Shown: positions 36,980 to 45,385 of the stretch, in pieces
Numbering within the stretch: the first letter of the stretch is position 1
Layout: the number at the start of each line of letters is the position of its first letter
Assembly (NCBI RefSeq): GCF_002117005.1
Contig: NZ_CP021023.1
Coordinates: 62,001 to 126,000 of the forward strand
Source of the DNA: Sedimentisphaera salicampi
GTDB taxonomy: Bacteria > Planctomycetota > Phycisphaerae > Sedimentisphaerales > Sedimentisphaeraceae
Direction of reading: 5' to 3'
Length of the DNA stretch: 64,000 nt
Program-made: the position numbers and the translations under genes
Notes under the pieces: model-generated
Told to the model about the DNA's origin: nothing
The model's database searches: none
What the model saw: the letters and a program-made list of their open reading frames with translations, nothing else

Positions 36980-38080
36980 TTAAAAAACTATCGGGGCGAA
37001 GTCTTTTTCGTCGTAAACTTTTCCGAGAAGTTTCTGCATTTGTGTCTGGTTGGATGACTTAGCAACAGCATCGCTTTTATATATTGCGCCCCTGTAGAAA
37101 GTGTCCAGTATGCTTTTATCCAGCGAGTGCATCCCAAGCTGCCGCGAGGTTTCGATAATATTGGGTATTTCGTGGAGCCGGTTATCTCGAATGCAGTTCT
37201 TGGCTGCTGAATTGCATATCAGAACCTCCGAACATGGGATCATACCCTCAAGATCTTTTCGCTGGAAAAGAGTTTGAGAAACAACTGCCTTGAGAGTATT
37301 AGAAAGCAGACTCCTGATATGGTTCTGCTGGCCGTCTGGATAGATATCTATAATCCTTTCTATTGTCTGGGCGGCATTGATTGTGTGCAGAGTGCTCAAA
37401 ACGAGGTGCCCTGTTTCAGCGGCGGTGATTGCAGCGGAAGTGGTTTCAAGGTCTCTCATTTCGCCCAACATTATGATATCCGGATCCTGCCTCATTGCGT
37501 GCTTGAGGCCTGAAGCAAAATTCGTTACATCCCTTCCCAGCTCCCTTTGTTCAATATGGCTAAGATTATTTTCAAAGAGATACTCTATCGGATCCTCAAG
37601 CGTGATTATACGCTTGGCTGACTGCTGGTTGATTTTATTTATTGTCGACGCAAGGGTTGTACTTTTGCCCGAGCCTGTAGGGCCAGTAACGAGTACAAGA
37701 CCCCTTGGAAGTCCCATTATTTCCTCTACTGCACCGGGCAGCTCCAGCTCTTCGAGTTCTGGTATTGAATTAGGTATAATTCTGAAAGACAAGGCGGGTT
37801 TGCCCCTCTGGTAATGCACGTTAACACGAAATCGGTTCCGGCTTTTAAGCATAACAGCAAAATCAATGTCTTTGTTTTTTGCCAGTTTTTCCTGCCCGCC
37901 TTCATAAACAAACTCCTCTAAAAACGACCTTAAATCATCGGCCGTTATTTCAGGGAAATCGAGGCCCATTATCACTGTGTTTTTCCTGATAACAGGCGGC
38001 AGTCCAATGTTTATATGTATATCGCTTGCTTTCTGCTCTACCGCTTTTTCGAGGGCTTCAGTTATCTTCATCATCTTCAC
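36980..38080 (-). CDS. pilT: Type IV pilus retraction ATPase PilT
   Basis: A 366-residue secretion ATPase of the PilT group. It has the N-terminal PAS-like domain (ASDIHINIGLPPVIR) and an ATPase core with Walker A TGPTGSGKSTT (K139), Asp box ITLEDPIEYLF, Walker B DPDIIMLGEMRD and His box STLHTINAAQTI. There is no zinc tetracysteine and no MshEN domain, which sets it apart from the PilB-type gene at 46755. It drives pilus retraction and twitching. The start is GTG at 38080 or one of the ATGs at 38074 and 38071; all overlap the pilQ end, so translation is coupled. It is the last gene of the cluster. Confidence 0.92.
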   Translation of the reverse strand: MKMMKITEALEKAVEQKASDIHINIGLPPVIRKNTVIMGLDFPEITADDLRSFLEEFVYEGGQEKLAKNKDIDFAVMLKSRNRFRVNVHYQRGKPALSFRIIPNSIPELEELELPGAVEEIMGLPRGLVLVTGPTGSGKSTTLASTINKINQQSAKRIITLEDPIEYLFENNLSHIEQRELGRDVTNFASGLKHAMRQDPDIIMLGEMRDLETTSAAITAAETGHLVLSTLHTINAAQTIERIIDIYPDGQQNHIRSLLSNTLKAVVSQTLFQRKDLEGMIPCSEVLICNSAAKNCIRDNRLHEIPNIIETSRQLGMHSLDKSILDTFYRGAIYKSDAVAKSSNQTQMQKLLGKVYDEKDFAPIVF

Positions 38081-39539
38081 CGCTCAAAACCTGCTTAAGA
38101 TTTCTTCCCTTGTAATCAGGGCTCGGACAACCTGTTTTATCGAGAATTTCTTTTTCCTTTTTGCTTATCTTATGCTCTCCCGGGATTATCAGCGGGCGTA
38201 TAAAAACCATAAGCTCGGATTCCTTTATAGTTTCATTCTCAGAACGGAATATTGGGGCAATCAGCGGGAGATCTCCGAGGATAGGCGCCTTGGTAAAACT
38301 TTTTGTTGTTTCAAAGCGTTTCAGGCCGCCTAATACCACTGTCTCCCCGCTCTTGAGCAGGGCGATTGTGTCAAGACGCCTCGTGTTCACAGTAGGTACC
38401 TTATCCTGATATGCGCTCTGGCCTTCAACAATGCCGAATTCAGGGATTATTCTCATTCTGAGCATATCATCTCTGGTGATGTGCGGGGTTACTTCAAGCT
38501 TAACACCTACATCCTTAAATTCTGTCGAAGTCATTGAGCCGCCTTGAGATGTTTCGCTTTCCTCTTCGTATGGGATTTCCTGCACAATCTCAAAGTTTGC
38601 CGTTTCATTGTCCAGAACGAGTATCTTAGGATTGGCAAGCAGTTTGGCAAGCCCCTCTTTATGAAGCATCGAGAGCACCATATCCACGCTTATTGAATCA
38701 TTGAGAAACCCAAGCCTAATAGCCCCTCCGGATTCTTTATCGAATGAACCTGCTGCGTAAGGGTCTTCTCCTGTCTGGATAGGGGTGCCTCCAGGTGCCT
38801 CGCCCACAACCATCTCATCGCTGTATTTAATTCCTTCTCCGGTTGTCTGGTAAACCTGATTTCCTAATGAGTTAGATGTTTCGGTACCAGCATTCCACTC
38901 AATTCCGAGTTCAACCGAACTGTCTCCCGATACATCATAAATCCGCACTTCCACAATCACCTGCTCTGTTACCCTGTCAACCTCATCGACAAAAGCATCT
39001 ATCGCTTTGATTCTGCTTTCCTTGTCAGTAACAGCGATATTGCTTGTGCCCGGGCTAACAGAAACCCTGCCGGTCTCAGAGATATAATCTTTCAGGGCGG
39101 AGGCAACGTTGGTCGCATCGGCATAAGTTATCCTGTACACCTTGCTCACCGTTTTCTCAGGCGCATTGATCACTTCGCTCTCAGGAACAATCCGCAGCAT
39201 AGTTTTGGTTTTTATGTAAGCATAGTTATGCACAGCGAGGATATTCTCCAAGGCCTCGCCTACAGGAACATCGCTCAAACGAGCGTTTACGGTGCCTGTA
39301 ACCTCCGGGCTTTTTACCATATCAACATCAGCGTATTGCGAGATCATCCTGAGAACATCATCAATTTCAGTTCCTACGAAATCAACGCTGATTTCTTTGC
39401 TCAGCTTTTTATCTATGGCAGCTGCTTCCTGCTTTTTATCCTTTTTCGCTTCAGTTATTTCACCAAAGCACGGCAGGGATAAAATGATAACACCTAAAGC
39501 AGCGAAGAGCATTTTTGTGCCGGTGTTTCTGCGTTTCAT
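38058..39539 (-). CDS. pilQ: Type IV pilus secretin PilQ-like outer-membrane channel
   Basis: A 493-residue secretin with a signal peptide (MLFAALGVIILSLPCFG). Residues about 45-125 form a secretin/TonB short N-terminal domain (ISVDFVGTEIDDVLRMISQY), about 130-200 an N1-like domain, and about 270-460 the secretin barrel with VKLEVTPHITRDDMLRMRI and TIALLKSGETVVLGGLKR, ending ESELMVFIRPLI. It is shorter than proteobacterial PilQ and has no AMIN repeats. It should form the gated outer-membrane pore for the pilus, consistent with a two-membrane planctomycete envelope. It follows the PilP-like gene by 5 bases and overlaps pilT. Confidence 0.92.
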   Translation of the reverse strand: MKRRNTGTKMLFAALGVIILSLPCFGEITEAKKDKKQEAAAIDKKLSKEISVDFVGTEIDDVLRMISQYADVDMVKSPEVTGTVNARLSDVPVGEALENILAVHNYAYIKTKTMLRIVPESEVINAPEKTVSKVYRITYADATNVASALKDYISETGRVSVSPGTSNIAVTDKESRIKAIDAFVDEVDRVTEQVIVEVRIYDVSGDSSVELGIEWNAGTETSNSLGNQVYQTTGEGIKYSDEMVVGEAPGGTPIQTGEDPYAAGSFDKESGGAIRLGFLNDSISVDMVLSMLHKEGLAKLLANPKILVLDNETANFEIVQEIPYEEESETSQGGSMTSTEFKDVGVKLEVTPHITRDDMLRMRIIPEFGIVEGQSAYQDKVPTVNTRRLDTIALLKSGETVVLGGLKRFETTKSFTKAPILGDLPLIAPIFRSENETIKESELMVFIRPLIIPGEHKISKKEKEILDKTGCPSPDYKGRNLKQVLSGEDDEDN

Positions 39540-39544
39540 AATAA

Positions 39545-40207
39545 TCAGTTCCTGTTATCTTCTGTTGTCAGGATCTCGCGGCTCCTGCCCACTTCAATTT
39601 TTATTGGGTGTCCGTTGGAATCCTCTAAAACAACGCTTTCCCTTGTTACCTTTGCAAGCCTGTACCCTTCGAATGTGCCGTTTTCATTTATCATTTTTCT
39701 ATTGATAAGAGCCATGGATTTGCCCTCAGGGTTCATTAAAACGCCCTTAACAAATACCTTTTTCTTAACTATCTTCTGTTTCTGTTCTTCAGTCTTCTCA
39801 ATCTCCTCGGGCTCTTGCTCCTCTTCGGGTATTAGCGAGTGTTTCTGCCTGAAGGCGAGGATCTTGTTCAGATCAAGCATCGGATTTTCACACCTATCGC
39901 TGCGAAACTCAACTTGCTCCCATTCACTCTTGAAGCTTATGTCCTCAAGCACTTTTATATCAGGCAGTCCCTGCAGCTCGGCATCTTTTGCCGCCTCTTT
40001 TTTTGTGTAGAAAACGTTGTAATAAACCACAACACCCAGAATGCAGGCAAGAAAGGTTATAACGGCCGCTTCCTTTACTGTACGCGGATTTATATGACCT
40101 TCTTTGCCGATGAAATCTGAGTCGAAAACGCTTTTCTTGTCGGCAATCTTCCCGCCTTCTGAAAGGGCAGAAAAATCGGAGACTGCTTTTTTCTTTTTGC
40201 CAAACAT
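39545..40207 (-). CDS. Single-span protein in PilP position
   Basis: A 220-residue protein with a basic cytoplasmic start (MFGKKKKAVSDF), one membrane helix (about 49-68, VITFLACILGVVVYYNVFY), a Glu/Lys-rich linker (PEEEQEPEEIEKTEEQKQK) and a C-terminal beta-rich domain (FVKGVLMNPEGKSMALINRK, then SVVLEDSNGHPIKIEV). The layout and position between pilO and pilQ match PilP or GspC, which link the inner-membrane complex to the secretin. Direct sequence similarity to PilP is weak and it lacks a lipobox, so the assignment rests mainly on position and topology. Confidence 0.75.
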   Translation of the reverse strand: MFGKKKKAVSDFSALSEGGKIADKKSVFDSDFIGKEGHINPRTVKEAAVITFLACILGVVVYYNVFYTKKEAAKDAELQGLPDIKVLEDISFKSEWEQVEFRSDRCENPMLDLNKILAFRQKHSLIPEEEQEPEEIEKTEEQKQKIVKKKVFVKGVLMNPEGKSMALINRKMINENGTFEGYRLAKVTRESVVLEDSNGHPIKIEVGRSREILTTEDNRN

Positions 40208-40222
40208 AATAAATTCCTCCGA

Positions 40223-40792
40223 TTAAGTTTTTGTTTCTTTGTCTGTATAAAAGGTCAGTAAGATGTTTATGTTGTTCTTCTCGTTTCCCATTTTCGGCTC
40301 AGAGATGTCGAATCTGTCAACAAACACCACAGGCGTATAAGTTTCCAGTTTTGAAAGCATAGACATAAACTCTTTGAAATTTGCCGTAAAATTTAATCTG
40401 ATTGTACCCTGCCCAATGTGTTTGAATCCCGTTACCTTTCTGTAAGATGACTCAGGACTGTATGATGCGCTGAAATTTGATACATTCGCTTCTGATGCGA
40501 GCCTGTTGAATTTGAATATCATTCCGTTAACATCTTCTTTGCGAATGAGGAATTCGGAAATCAGATCTTCAGCTTCCTTAACTCGCTTATCCATTATAGA
40601 TTCAGCACGCTCGTTATCTGCGTTTGCAATAACGAGATTCTTGGCGATTTTTTTATCGAGCCTGCTGTAGAGAACATCAAGTTTTCTTGCCTGAGGCATA
40701 AGAATAAAGAAGTAGCAAGCGCTGATTGCTGCTGCGAAAATCGCCCATATAAGCAGAACCTTTCCAAACGTTTCTTTGAGTTTAGCCTTCAT
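40223..40792 (-). CDS. pilO: Type IV pilus inner-membrane protein PilO-like
   Basis: A 189-residue protein with one N-terminal helix (about 12-31, LLIWAIFAAAISACYFFIL), a coiled-coil stretch (about 35-85) and a ferredoxin-like C-terminal domain (FTANFKEFMSMLSKLETYTP, then VVFVDRFDIS). This is the PilO/GspM layout. It pairs with PilN to form the inner-membrane alignment complex. Its start overlaps the end of the PilN-like gene by 11 bases. Confidence 0.85.
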   Translation of the reverse strand: MKAKLKETFGKVLLIWAIFAAAISACYFFILMPQARKLDVLYSRLDKKIAKNLVIANADNERAESIMDKRVKEAEDLISEFLIRKEDVNGMIFKFNRLASEANVSNFSASYSPESSYRKVTGFKHIGQGTIRLNFTANFKEFMSMLSKLETYTPVVFVDRFDISEPKMGNEKNNINILLTFYTDKETKT

Positions 40793-41453
40793 TGCCTTCC
40801 TCCAGCTGCTTTTTACCGCTCACGAATACACACTCCACTACATAACATGGCAGAACATATTCACCAAACTCTTCGAGCCTGATTGAAGCGATCTTTGCAT
40901 TTTTCATTTTGGTCTTTAGAGCTTTAGATTCGTTCAGCTGATTTATGTAATGTTCTGCGCTTTCGTTTCCGTCATCATCACGAAGATTGTAAACAAGCAG
41001 GCTCAGCTTTCTGCTCACTATCTCAACATCCTTTTTGCGTCCTTCTTTTTCCGGATCTTCTATCCTGAGCCTGTCTGTCTCTTTGCTCACGTCAAATTCT
41101 GATATGGCGAGGTTTTCCGGCAGTGTTCCGGTGATTGATTCGAGTATCGGAGTCCATTGCAGAGACTTATCAATACCCAGCAAAAGCTCCTCGGGATATT
41201 CAATTCCCACGCCCAGTTTCTTCTTAAGGCGGTTATTCAGCCTTTCATCGAAAGGCAGTGTGGAAACTTTCTTCTCAATTCTGGTTAAAACCTTGGAATT
41301 AAAATCAATCTCTATGTTTTTCCCGTAATACTCGAAAAGGAAAAGCCCGCTTAGAATAAGGGGCAGGGAAACTGCCGCTGTCATTATAACTGTCAGCAGC
41401 GGAGTGCTTTTTCTCGGTATTCCCTGTTTTTTGAGCATATCTACTTCATACAT
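40782..41453 (-). CDS. pilN: Type IV pilus inner-membrane protein PilN-like
   Basis: A 223-residue protein with a short cytoplasmic N-terminus (MYEVDMLKKQGIPRKS), one helix (about 20-42, LLTVIMTAAVSLPLILSGLF), then a coiled coil and a PilN-like periplasmic domain (ESITGTLPENLAISEFDVSK). The N-terminal peptide is where PilN docks on PilM. ATG at 41453 has GAGGAGG upstream and overlaps the pilM stop by 8 bases. The domain is larger than in some PilN proteins, with an inserted acidic segment (RIEDPEKEGRKKDVE). Confidence 0.85.
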   Translation of the reverse strand: MYEVDMLKKQGIPRKSTPLLTVIMTAAVSLPLILSGLFLFEYYGKNIEIDFNSKVLTRIEKKVSTLPFDERLNNRLKKKLGVGIEYPEELLLGIDKSLQWTPILESITGTLPENLAISEFDVSKETDRLRIEDPEKEGRKKDVEIVSRKLSLLVYNLRDDDGNESAEHYINQLNESKALKTKMKNAKIASIRLEEFGEYVLPCYVVECVFVSGKKQLEEGNEG

Positions 41454-42501
41454 ATTCCGGCCTCCTCATAGACAGCCCGGCGGCAATTGCAAAAGCCGAA
41501 CCTGTTTTGTCAAGCAAGTCCTGTCCGGTTATGTTTTTCTTGTCTATTTTCTCAAACGGGTTCCACTGACTCATCGTCCAGTGCATCTGCTCACTGAGCA
41601 GCTCAACTATAATAGGCATAAGCGAGAGCTCACCGGTTATGTATATATGATTTATTTCAAGATTTTCATCCTGCGTAAGGCAATACTGAAGCGTCCTGTT
41701 TACATTCTGAGCAAGGGTATCGCAAGACTTCTTCAGCACTTCCAGAACATCATCTGAAAGAGATTCTTTCGCATTCTGAAGAGAGTCTGTAAAGTCCTCC
41801 TTCTCAATGCCCTTAGCCTTAACAACACTGTTGATTATGTTCTTGCCGCCATATTCGATGTTCCTCACAAACGGCACTGAATCCCGCCGAGGGATTGCGA
41901 TTATAGTATGAGACATATCAACATTGATTATCGCAGTATCTCTGCGTTCGTTGAGCAGTTCAAAACAGTTTAAAAGGGCGAAGCTGTCTGTATCTATTAT
42001 TATGCTCTTCAGGCCGGAACGCCTCATCATTGAATAATAATTCTGTACTGAGCTCTGCTGAGATATTGCGATAATTCCGTTTGCTCTGGCTGGCTGCTGA
42101 GGGTCTTCCGGTTTTTCCCTTGATATCACATGATAATCTATAACAGCCTTTTCCAAATCGGATGGATATATTTGTTCAATTTCTCCGATGAGTGATCTTT
42201 CCAGTTCCTGTTTTGATTTTTCGGGCAGTGAAAAGGTGCTGACGATCACATCCGGCCAGTTCATACACGTTACGTAGAATCCTGATTTTTCGATCTTCCG
42301 GCCTATGGTGTTTTTGCAGGTATTTATCGCCTGAACGTTATTTCTTATTCTCTCCTCAGCGTCGAAATAACCCTGTACAGGAGAAAGGGCGGCGCTGCCT
42401 GCGCGGTAAGTTTCATTATCGGCATGGTAATTCATCTGAACCACGCGAACAGTGTCTGCGCCTATATGTATTCCTGAAACTGTGTTTTTCTTGTTCAGCA
42501 T
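41446..42501 (-). CDS. pilM: Type IV pilus assembly protein PilM (actin-like)
   Basis: A 351-residue cytoplasmic actin-fold ATPase. The phosphate-binding regions are VSGIHIGADTVRVVQM, TAIINVDMSHTIIAI and YITGELSLMPIIVELL, and it has the RNIEYGGKNI strand typical of PilM. It binds the PilN N-terminus and couples the cytoplasmic ATPases to the inner-membrane complex. It lies 18 bases after the PilX-like gene and overlaps pilN by 8 bases. Confidence 0.92.
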   Translation of the reverse strand: MLNKKNTVSGIHIGADTVRVVQMNYHADNETYRAGSAALSPVQGYFDAEERIRNNVQAINTCKNTIGRKIEKSGFYVTCMNWPDVIVSTFSLPEKSKQELERSLIGEIEQIYPSDLEKAVIDYHVISREKPEDPQQPARANGIIAISQQSSVQNYYSMMRRSGLKSIIIDTDSFALLNCFELLNERRDTAIINVDMSHTIIAIPRRDSVPFVRNIEYGGKNIINSVVKAKGIEKEDFTDSLQNAKESLSDDVLEVLKKSCDTLAQNVNRTLQYCLTQDENLEINHIYITGELSLMPIIVELLSEQMHWTMSQWNPFEKIDKKNITGQDLLDKTGSAFAIAAGLSMRRPEYV

Positions 42502-42519
42502 TTTATCCCTTTGCCTCTT

Positions 42520-43740
42520 TCAACTCTCCCACCAGCTTCCCCTGTGGAGCTTGAGGTTGGAGATAAGGTTGTCTCTGTTTGAATATAAATCGAAAACGAA
42601 ATAGAAATTTGCGCTGTTTTTAAGGATAACATCCTTGCCCATGACAGCTCCGTAAACATCGGAGCTGTTCCTAAGGTCTATAAATGCCTGAGGGGCGTAA
42701 ATCCCTGCTGTAAGATAGCTTGAATTTTTGAAAACAAGGTTCTCACAGCTCGGTGTACCGTAAATCTTAACGGACTTTACAGAATCTCTGATCTCTTCGT
42801 AAGTGCTTGCTGAATCGAAATTTTCGTTAGAAAATACAGAGCCATTGCCCATGTCAAGATCCCCTGCCATATATAGACATAGCGAGGAACCGCTGGTTAT
42901 CTTGATCTCTGCGCCGTTGCCGAGATCCAAATCCCCGTTAATTACTGCAACAACATACCCCTCTACTCTCAGCGTTTCTGAGTTCCCTAATGATATCGTT
43001 CCATAAATTCCGCTTTCGTTCATTACATAATCACTGCTGTCAATTGTGAGCGTTTTATTTGCGAGCCCTGAGGGTATTGAAACATCGGGATATTCTATTT
43101 CTTCATACATAGACCAAGTTTCACCATCGATTACCGCTTCTCTTTTAGTATCTATAACCGAATCAGGATCTCCGCCCGGGCCGACAATAATATCTCCCGG
43201 GATATGAACACCGTTACGCAGAACGATGCTGTTTGAGTTTATCAGATTTGTAACAAGCGTGAAATCTTCGTAGTCTGCCGGCAGGAGTGCTATTCCGGCG
43301 CCTACGTTTATATTTATTGTTTCTTTGGCTGATATTCCAACCCAAGGGTGCTGGATAACCATCCTGTAATGTACTTCCCGCTCCTGAGTGCCGGCTGAGG
43401 CATAGGAGGTTATATCGTAGCCGTAGAATTCCTCTGAGAGCTCAACGGTGAAGTAATATTCTGCATCTGCTGTAGTGCCCTCGAAATTGTAAGTTGGTGA
43501 TGTGTAATCAATGTCTATTAGGTCGGGGGCGTTTTGGTTCCAGAGGCTGTAAACATAATCAATCCCCATATTAAGGCCGGTGTCTGCTGCATTTTGTGCG
43601 CTTATCTCGGCTGTTAATCTTGCAGAACGCATCCTTGCAGCCTGAGCTATCTTCAATATGCTCAGGCCTGTCATTGCAAGTATCATTACGATCACCGCTA
43701 CGGTGGGAAGTGCTGATCCTTTTTTATTTATTTCTCTCAT
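42520..43740 (-). CDS. PilX-like pilus assembly protein with beta-solenoid-like domain
   Basis: A 406-residue protein with an N-terminal hydrophobic helix following MREINKKGSALPTVAVIVM, as in PilX-type minor pilins. It has no clean G|F-x-x-x-E prepilin site. The extracellular part ends with short strand-turn repeats (EGYVVAVINGDLDLGNGAEI, then LYMAGDLDMGNG), resembling the polymer-like solenoid region of DUF7305 pilus-linked proteins. ATG at 43740 is preferred to an upstream in-frame start (43815) because of GGGAGCTGAA just before it and because the N-terminus then matches PilX. It may act in priming or at the tip of the pilus. Confidence 0.8.
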   Translation of the reverse strand: MREINKKGSALPTVAVIVMILAMTGLSILKIAQAARMRSARLTAEISAQNAADTGLNMGIDYVYSLWNQNAPDLIDIDYTSPTYNFEGTTADAEYYFTVELSEEFYGYDITSYASAGTQEREVHYRMVIQHPWVGISAKETININVGAGIALLPADYEDFTLVTNLINSNSIVLRNGVHIPGDIIVGPGGDPDSVIDTKREAVIDGETWSMYEEIEYPDVSIPSGLANKTLTIDSSDYVMNESGIYGTISLGNSETLRVEGYVVAVINGDLDLGNGAEIKITSGSSLCLYMAGDLDMGNGSVFSNENFDSASTYEEIRDSVKSVKIYGTPSCENLVFKNSSYLTAGIYAPQAFIDLRNSSDVYGAVMGKDVILKNSANFYFVFDLYSNRDNLISNLKLHRGSWWES

Positions 43741-43759
43741 TTCAGCTCCCTTGGCAAAT

Positions 43760-44299
43760 TCAGTTATGCCTGACAGCAGTCCAAGTAAATGTGAAATCGT
43801 CTGAGCCCTCGTCAATCGTCATACAAAGCTCTACAGACAAACCCTGAGCAGAAAAGCTCAGATAAGAAACATCCCCGCAGAGAATCTCTGTATAGTCGCT
43901 GCTTAGCTGCTGAAGCGTCCCGAAAACTACATCCCCATGTTCAACAAAGAACTCGTCATTACTGTTCAGATAGTATTTTGCGTATTTATCTGGCCAGTAG
44001 GGCGGGTCTGTATGGTCGGAATAGTAATAGAGGGTTAATGTTTCTCCGTCGTCTTCTATTGTGATATTTCTAAGGCTTGCTTTTCTGCAAGTGCCGTTAA
44101 ATGCCTTTCTTACTTTAACTACTCCCTCTGCTGTCTCCCCGAAGATTCGGCGGAAGGTCTTGTCCAGCCCGGAGTACTGATTTGCTATAACATTATTAAC
44201 TGCCATAACAATAACTGAAATTATCGCAAGCGAAATGGTTACTTCTACAAGTGTAAAGGCCTTGCTTTTTCTGCTTGATTTTGTTGGCTTAAGTCTCAT
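43760..44299 (-). CDS. Minor prepilin (PilW/GspJ-like), Ala at cleavage site
   Basis: A 179-residue prepilin. The leader MRLKPTKSSRKSK is basic, followed by A|FTLVEVTISLAIISVIV. Glu at +5 is present, but the residue before the cleavage point is Ala instead of the nearly invariant Gly; Ala is tolerated by some prepilin peptidases. The remainder is a beta-rich pseudopilin-like head. ATG at 44299 is chosen because GGAAGG lies 7 bases upstream. It is one of three small pilins after the major pilin gene and is probably part of the priming complex. Confidence 0.87.
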   Translation of the reverse strand: MRLKPTKSSRKSKAFTLVEVTISLAIISVIVMAVNNVIANQYSGLDKTFRRIFGETAEGVVKVRKAFNGTCRKASLRNITIEDDGETLTLYYYSDHTDPPYWPDKYAKYYLNSNDEFFVEHGDVVFGTLQQLSSDYTEILCGDVSYLSFSAQGLSVELCMTIDEGSDDFTFTWTAVRHN

Positions 44300-44323
44300 T
44301 TTTATGCCTTCCAATCTAAGGCT

Positions 44324-44815
44324 TCAATGAAGGCACTCTGTGATGCCCACATAATCTCTTGACTTCCAGTAGCCTCCGTCCAGATTGTTTGCCCAGCCTA
44401 CTCTAACATTGAGATACTTGTAGCCGTCTATGTATTTGTAGGAGAGAGCCACGCGGAACTTGGTCCCATTGATTGTGATCTTGTAGTAGGGGAAGATATC
44501 GTATGATATTGTAAATCCCGCAGGGATCCCAGGCCCGAAATAAGCCCCGGAGACGCTCACATCCCCGCAGTCCATAATCGAATCCGAGAGGTCTTGCGCA
44601 GGGTTGAATTCCAGCGTTCCTCCCTGTCCCTGCCAGCTCTCCATAACAGCAGACCCCAGCATACAGCCCTCAAGCTGGCACTGTGAGCGGTAGGAATCTA
44701 TCGCAGAGTAGTAATCAAATTTCATCGTTCCCATTACAGCGATTAAAAGGACAGCAGAAGAAATCGTGGCTTCAACTATAGCAAAGCCTTTTCTGTTGGT
44801 ATTATATTTTTTCAT
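44324..44815 (-). CDS. Minor prepilin (PilV-like)
   Basis: A 163-residue prepilin. The leader is MKKYNTNRKG, then cleavage before FAIVEATISSAVLLIAVMGT with Glu at +5. The mature head has three Cys, of which C-QLEG-C could form a disulphide. Its size suits a PilV or GspI-like minor pilin. GGAGCA lies just before the ATG. A hairpin separates it from the major pilin gene upstream, so its expression is likely lower than that of the pilin. Confidence 0.87.
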   Translation of the reverse strand: MKKYNTNRKGFAIVEATISSAVLLIAVMGTMKFDYYSAIDSYRSQCQLEGCMLGSAVMESWQGQGGTLEFNPAQDLSDSIMDCGDVSVSGAYFGPGIPAGFTISYDIFPYYKITINGTKFRVALSYKYIDGYKYLNVRVGWANNLDGGYWKSRDYVGITECLH

Positions 44816-44857
44816 TTTTGCTGCTCCTTAAACCCTAAGATATCAATGAGAAGTAAA

Positions 44858-44879
44858 GGGGTGAGAATAGCCTCACCCC
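44858..44879 (-). terminator. Hairpin after major pilin gene (attenuator-like)
   Basis: GGGGTGAG (44858-44865) pairs perfectly with CTCACCCC (44872-44879), loop of 6. On the minus strand it is followed by only three T, so it is a weak terminator or a stabilising 3' hairpin. It lies 18 bases after the pilin stop, where partial termination would make pilin more abundant than the downstream proteins. Confidence 0.5.
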
Positions 44880-44896
44880 AAAAGATTTCTATTTTT

Positions 44897-45319
44897 TTAA
44901 CCCGAGGTAGCTGCGGTTTCAGTCCAAGCGCCGTCTTGATCGAGCGTAATTTGGGAATAGTTCGAAGGTGCGTCCGTCTTAGACGGAGTGCAGGTTATTG
45001 TGAATGTCAATGGATCCATTGAAGAAACGGTCATAGAGTAGTCTTCATCTGCGAAGTAAGTTCCTTCCAGATCCCCGTCCGCAAAGCCTAACTCTGTTGC
45101 ACCTTGGCCGAAAATAGCCGTAGCAGCATCTCCGTTAGGACCTTTCTCTGCGTGGTAAGCACGGATAGCAGTTGCAACTGTACCCATAGCTGCCTTTGCC
45201 TCAGACCACTTGGCCGAATCCACACGGCCCCTCATCAGCGGCACTGCAACAGCAGCCAAGATTGCGACGATCAATACTACGATCATCAGTTCGATTAATG
45301 TGAAACCTTTTGCCTTCAT
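44897..45319 (-). CDS. Major type IV pilin
   Basis: A 140-residue prepilin with the short leader MKAKG and the classic mature start FTLIELMIVVLIVAILAAVA, including Glu at +5. The small globular head (about 30-140) is rich in Ala, Gly and Thr. The pattern AKAAMGTVATAIRAYHAEKG is typical of main pilins and GspG-like pseudopilins. ATG at 45319 is chosen because it gives the 5-residue leader and has AGAGGTG upstream; a longer start would not make a normal leader. Its position right after pilC and the hairpin behind it support its being the main subunit. Confidence 0.93.
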   Translation of the reverse strand: MKAKGFTLIELMIVVLIVAILAAVAVPLMRGRVDSAKWSEAKAAMGTVATAIRAYHAEKGPNGDAATAIFGQGATELGFADGDLEGTYFADEDYSMTVSSMDPLTFTITCTPSKTDAPSNYSQITLDQDGAWTETAATSG

Positions 45320-45385
45320 AAGTTCACCTCTTAAAAAATGATACATCAGTTAAAAATTCTCAATCTACACTCTGCAGATTATTCT

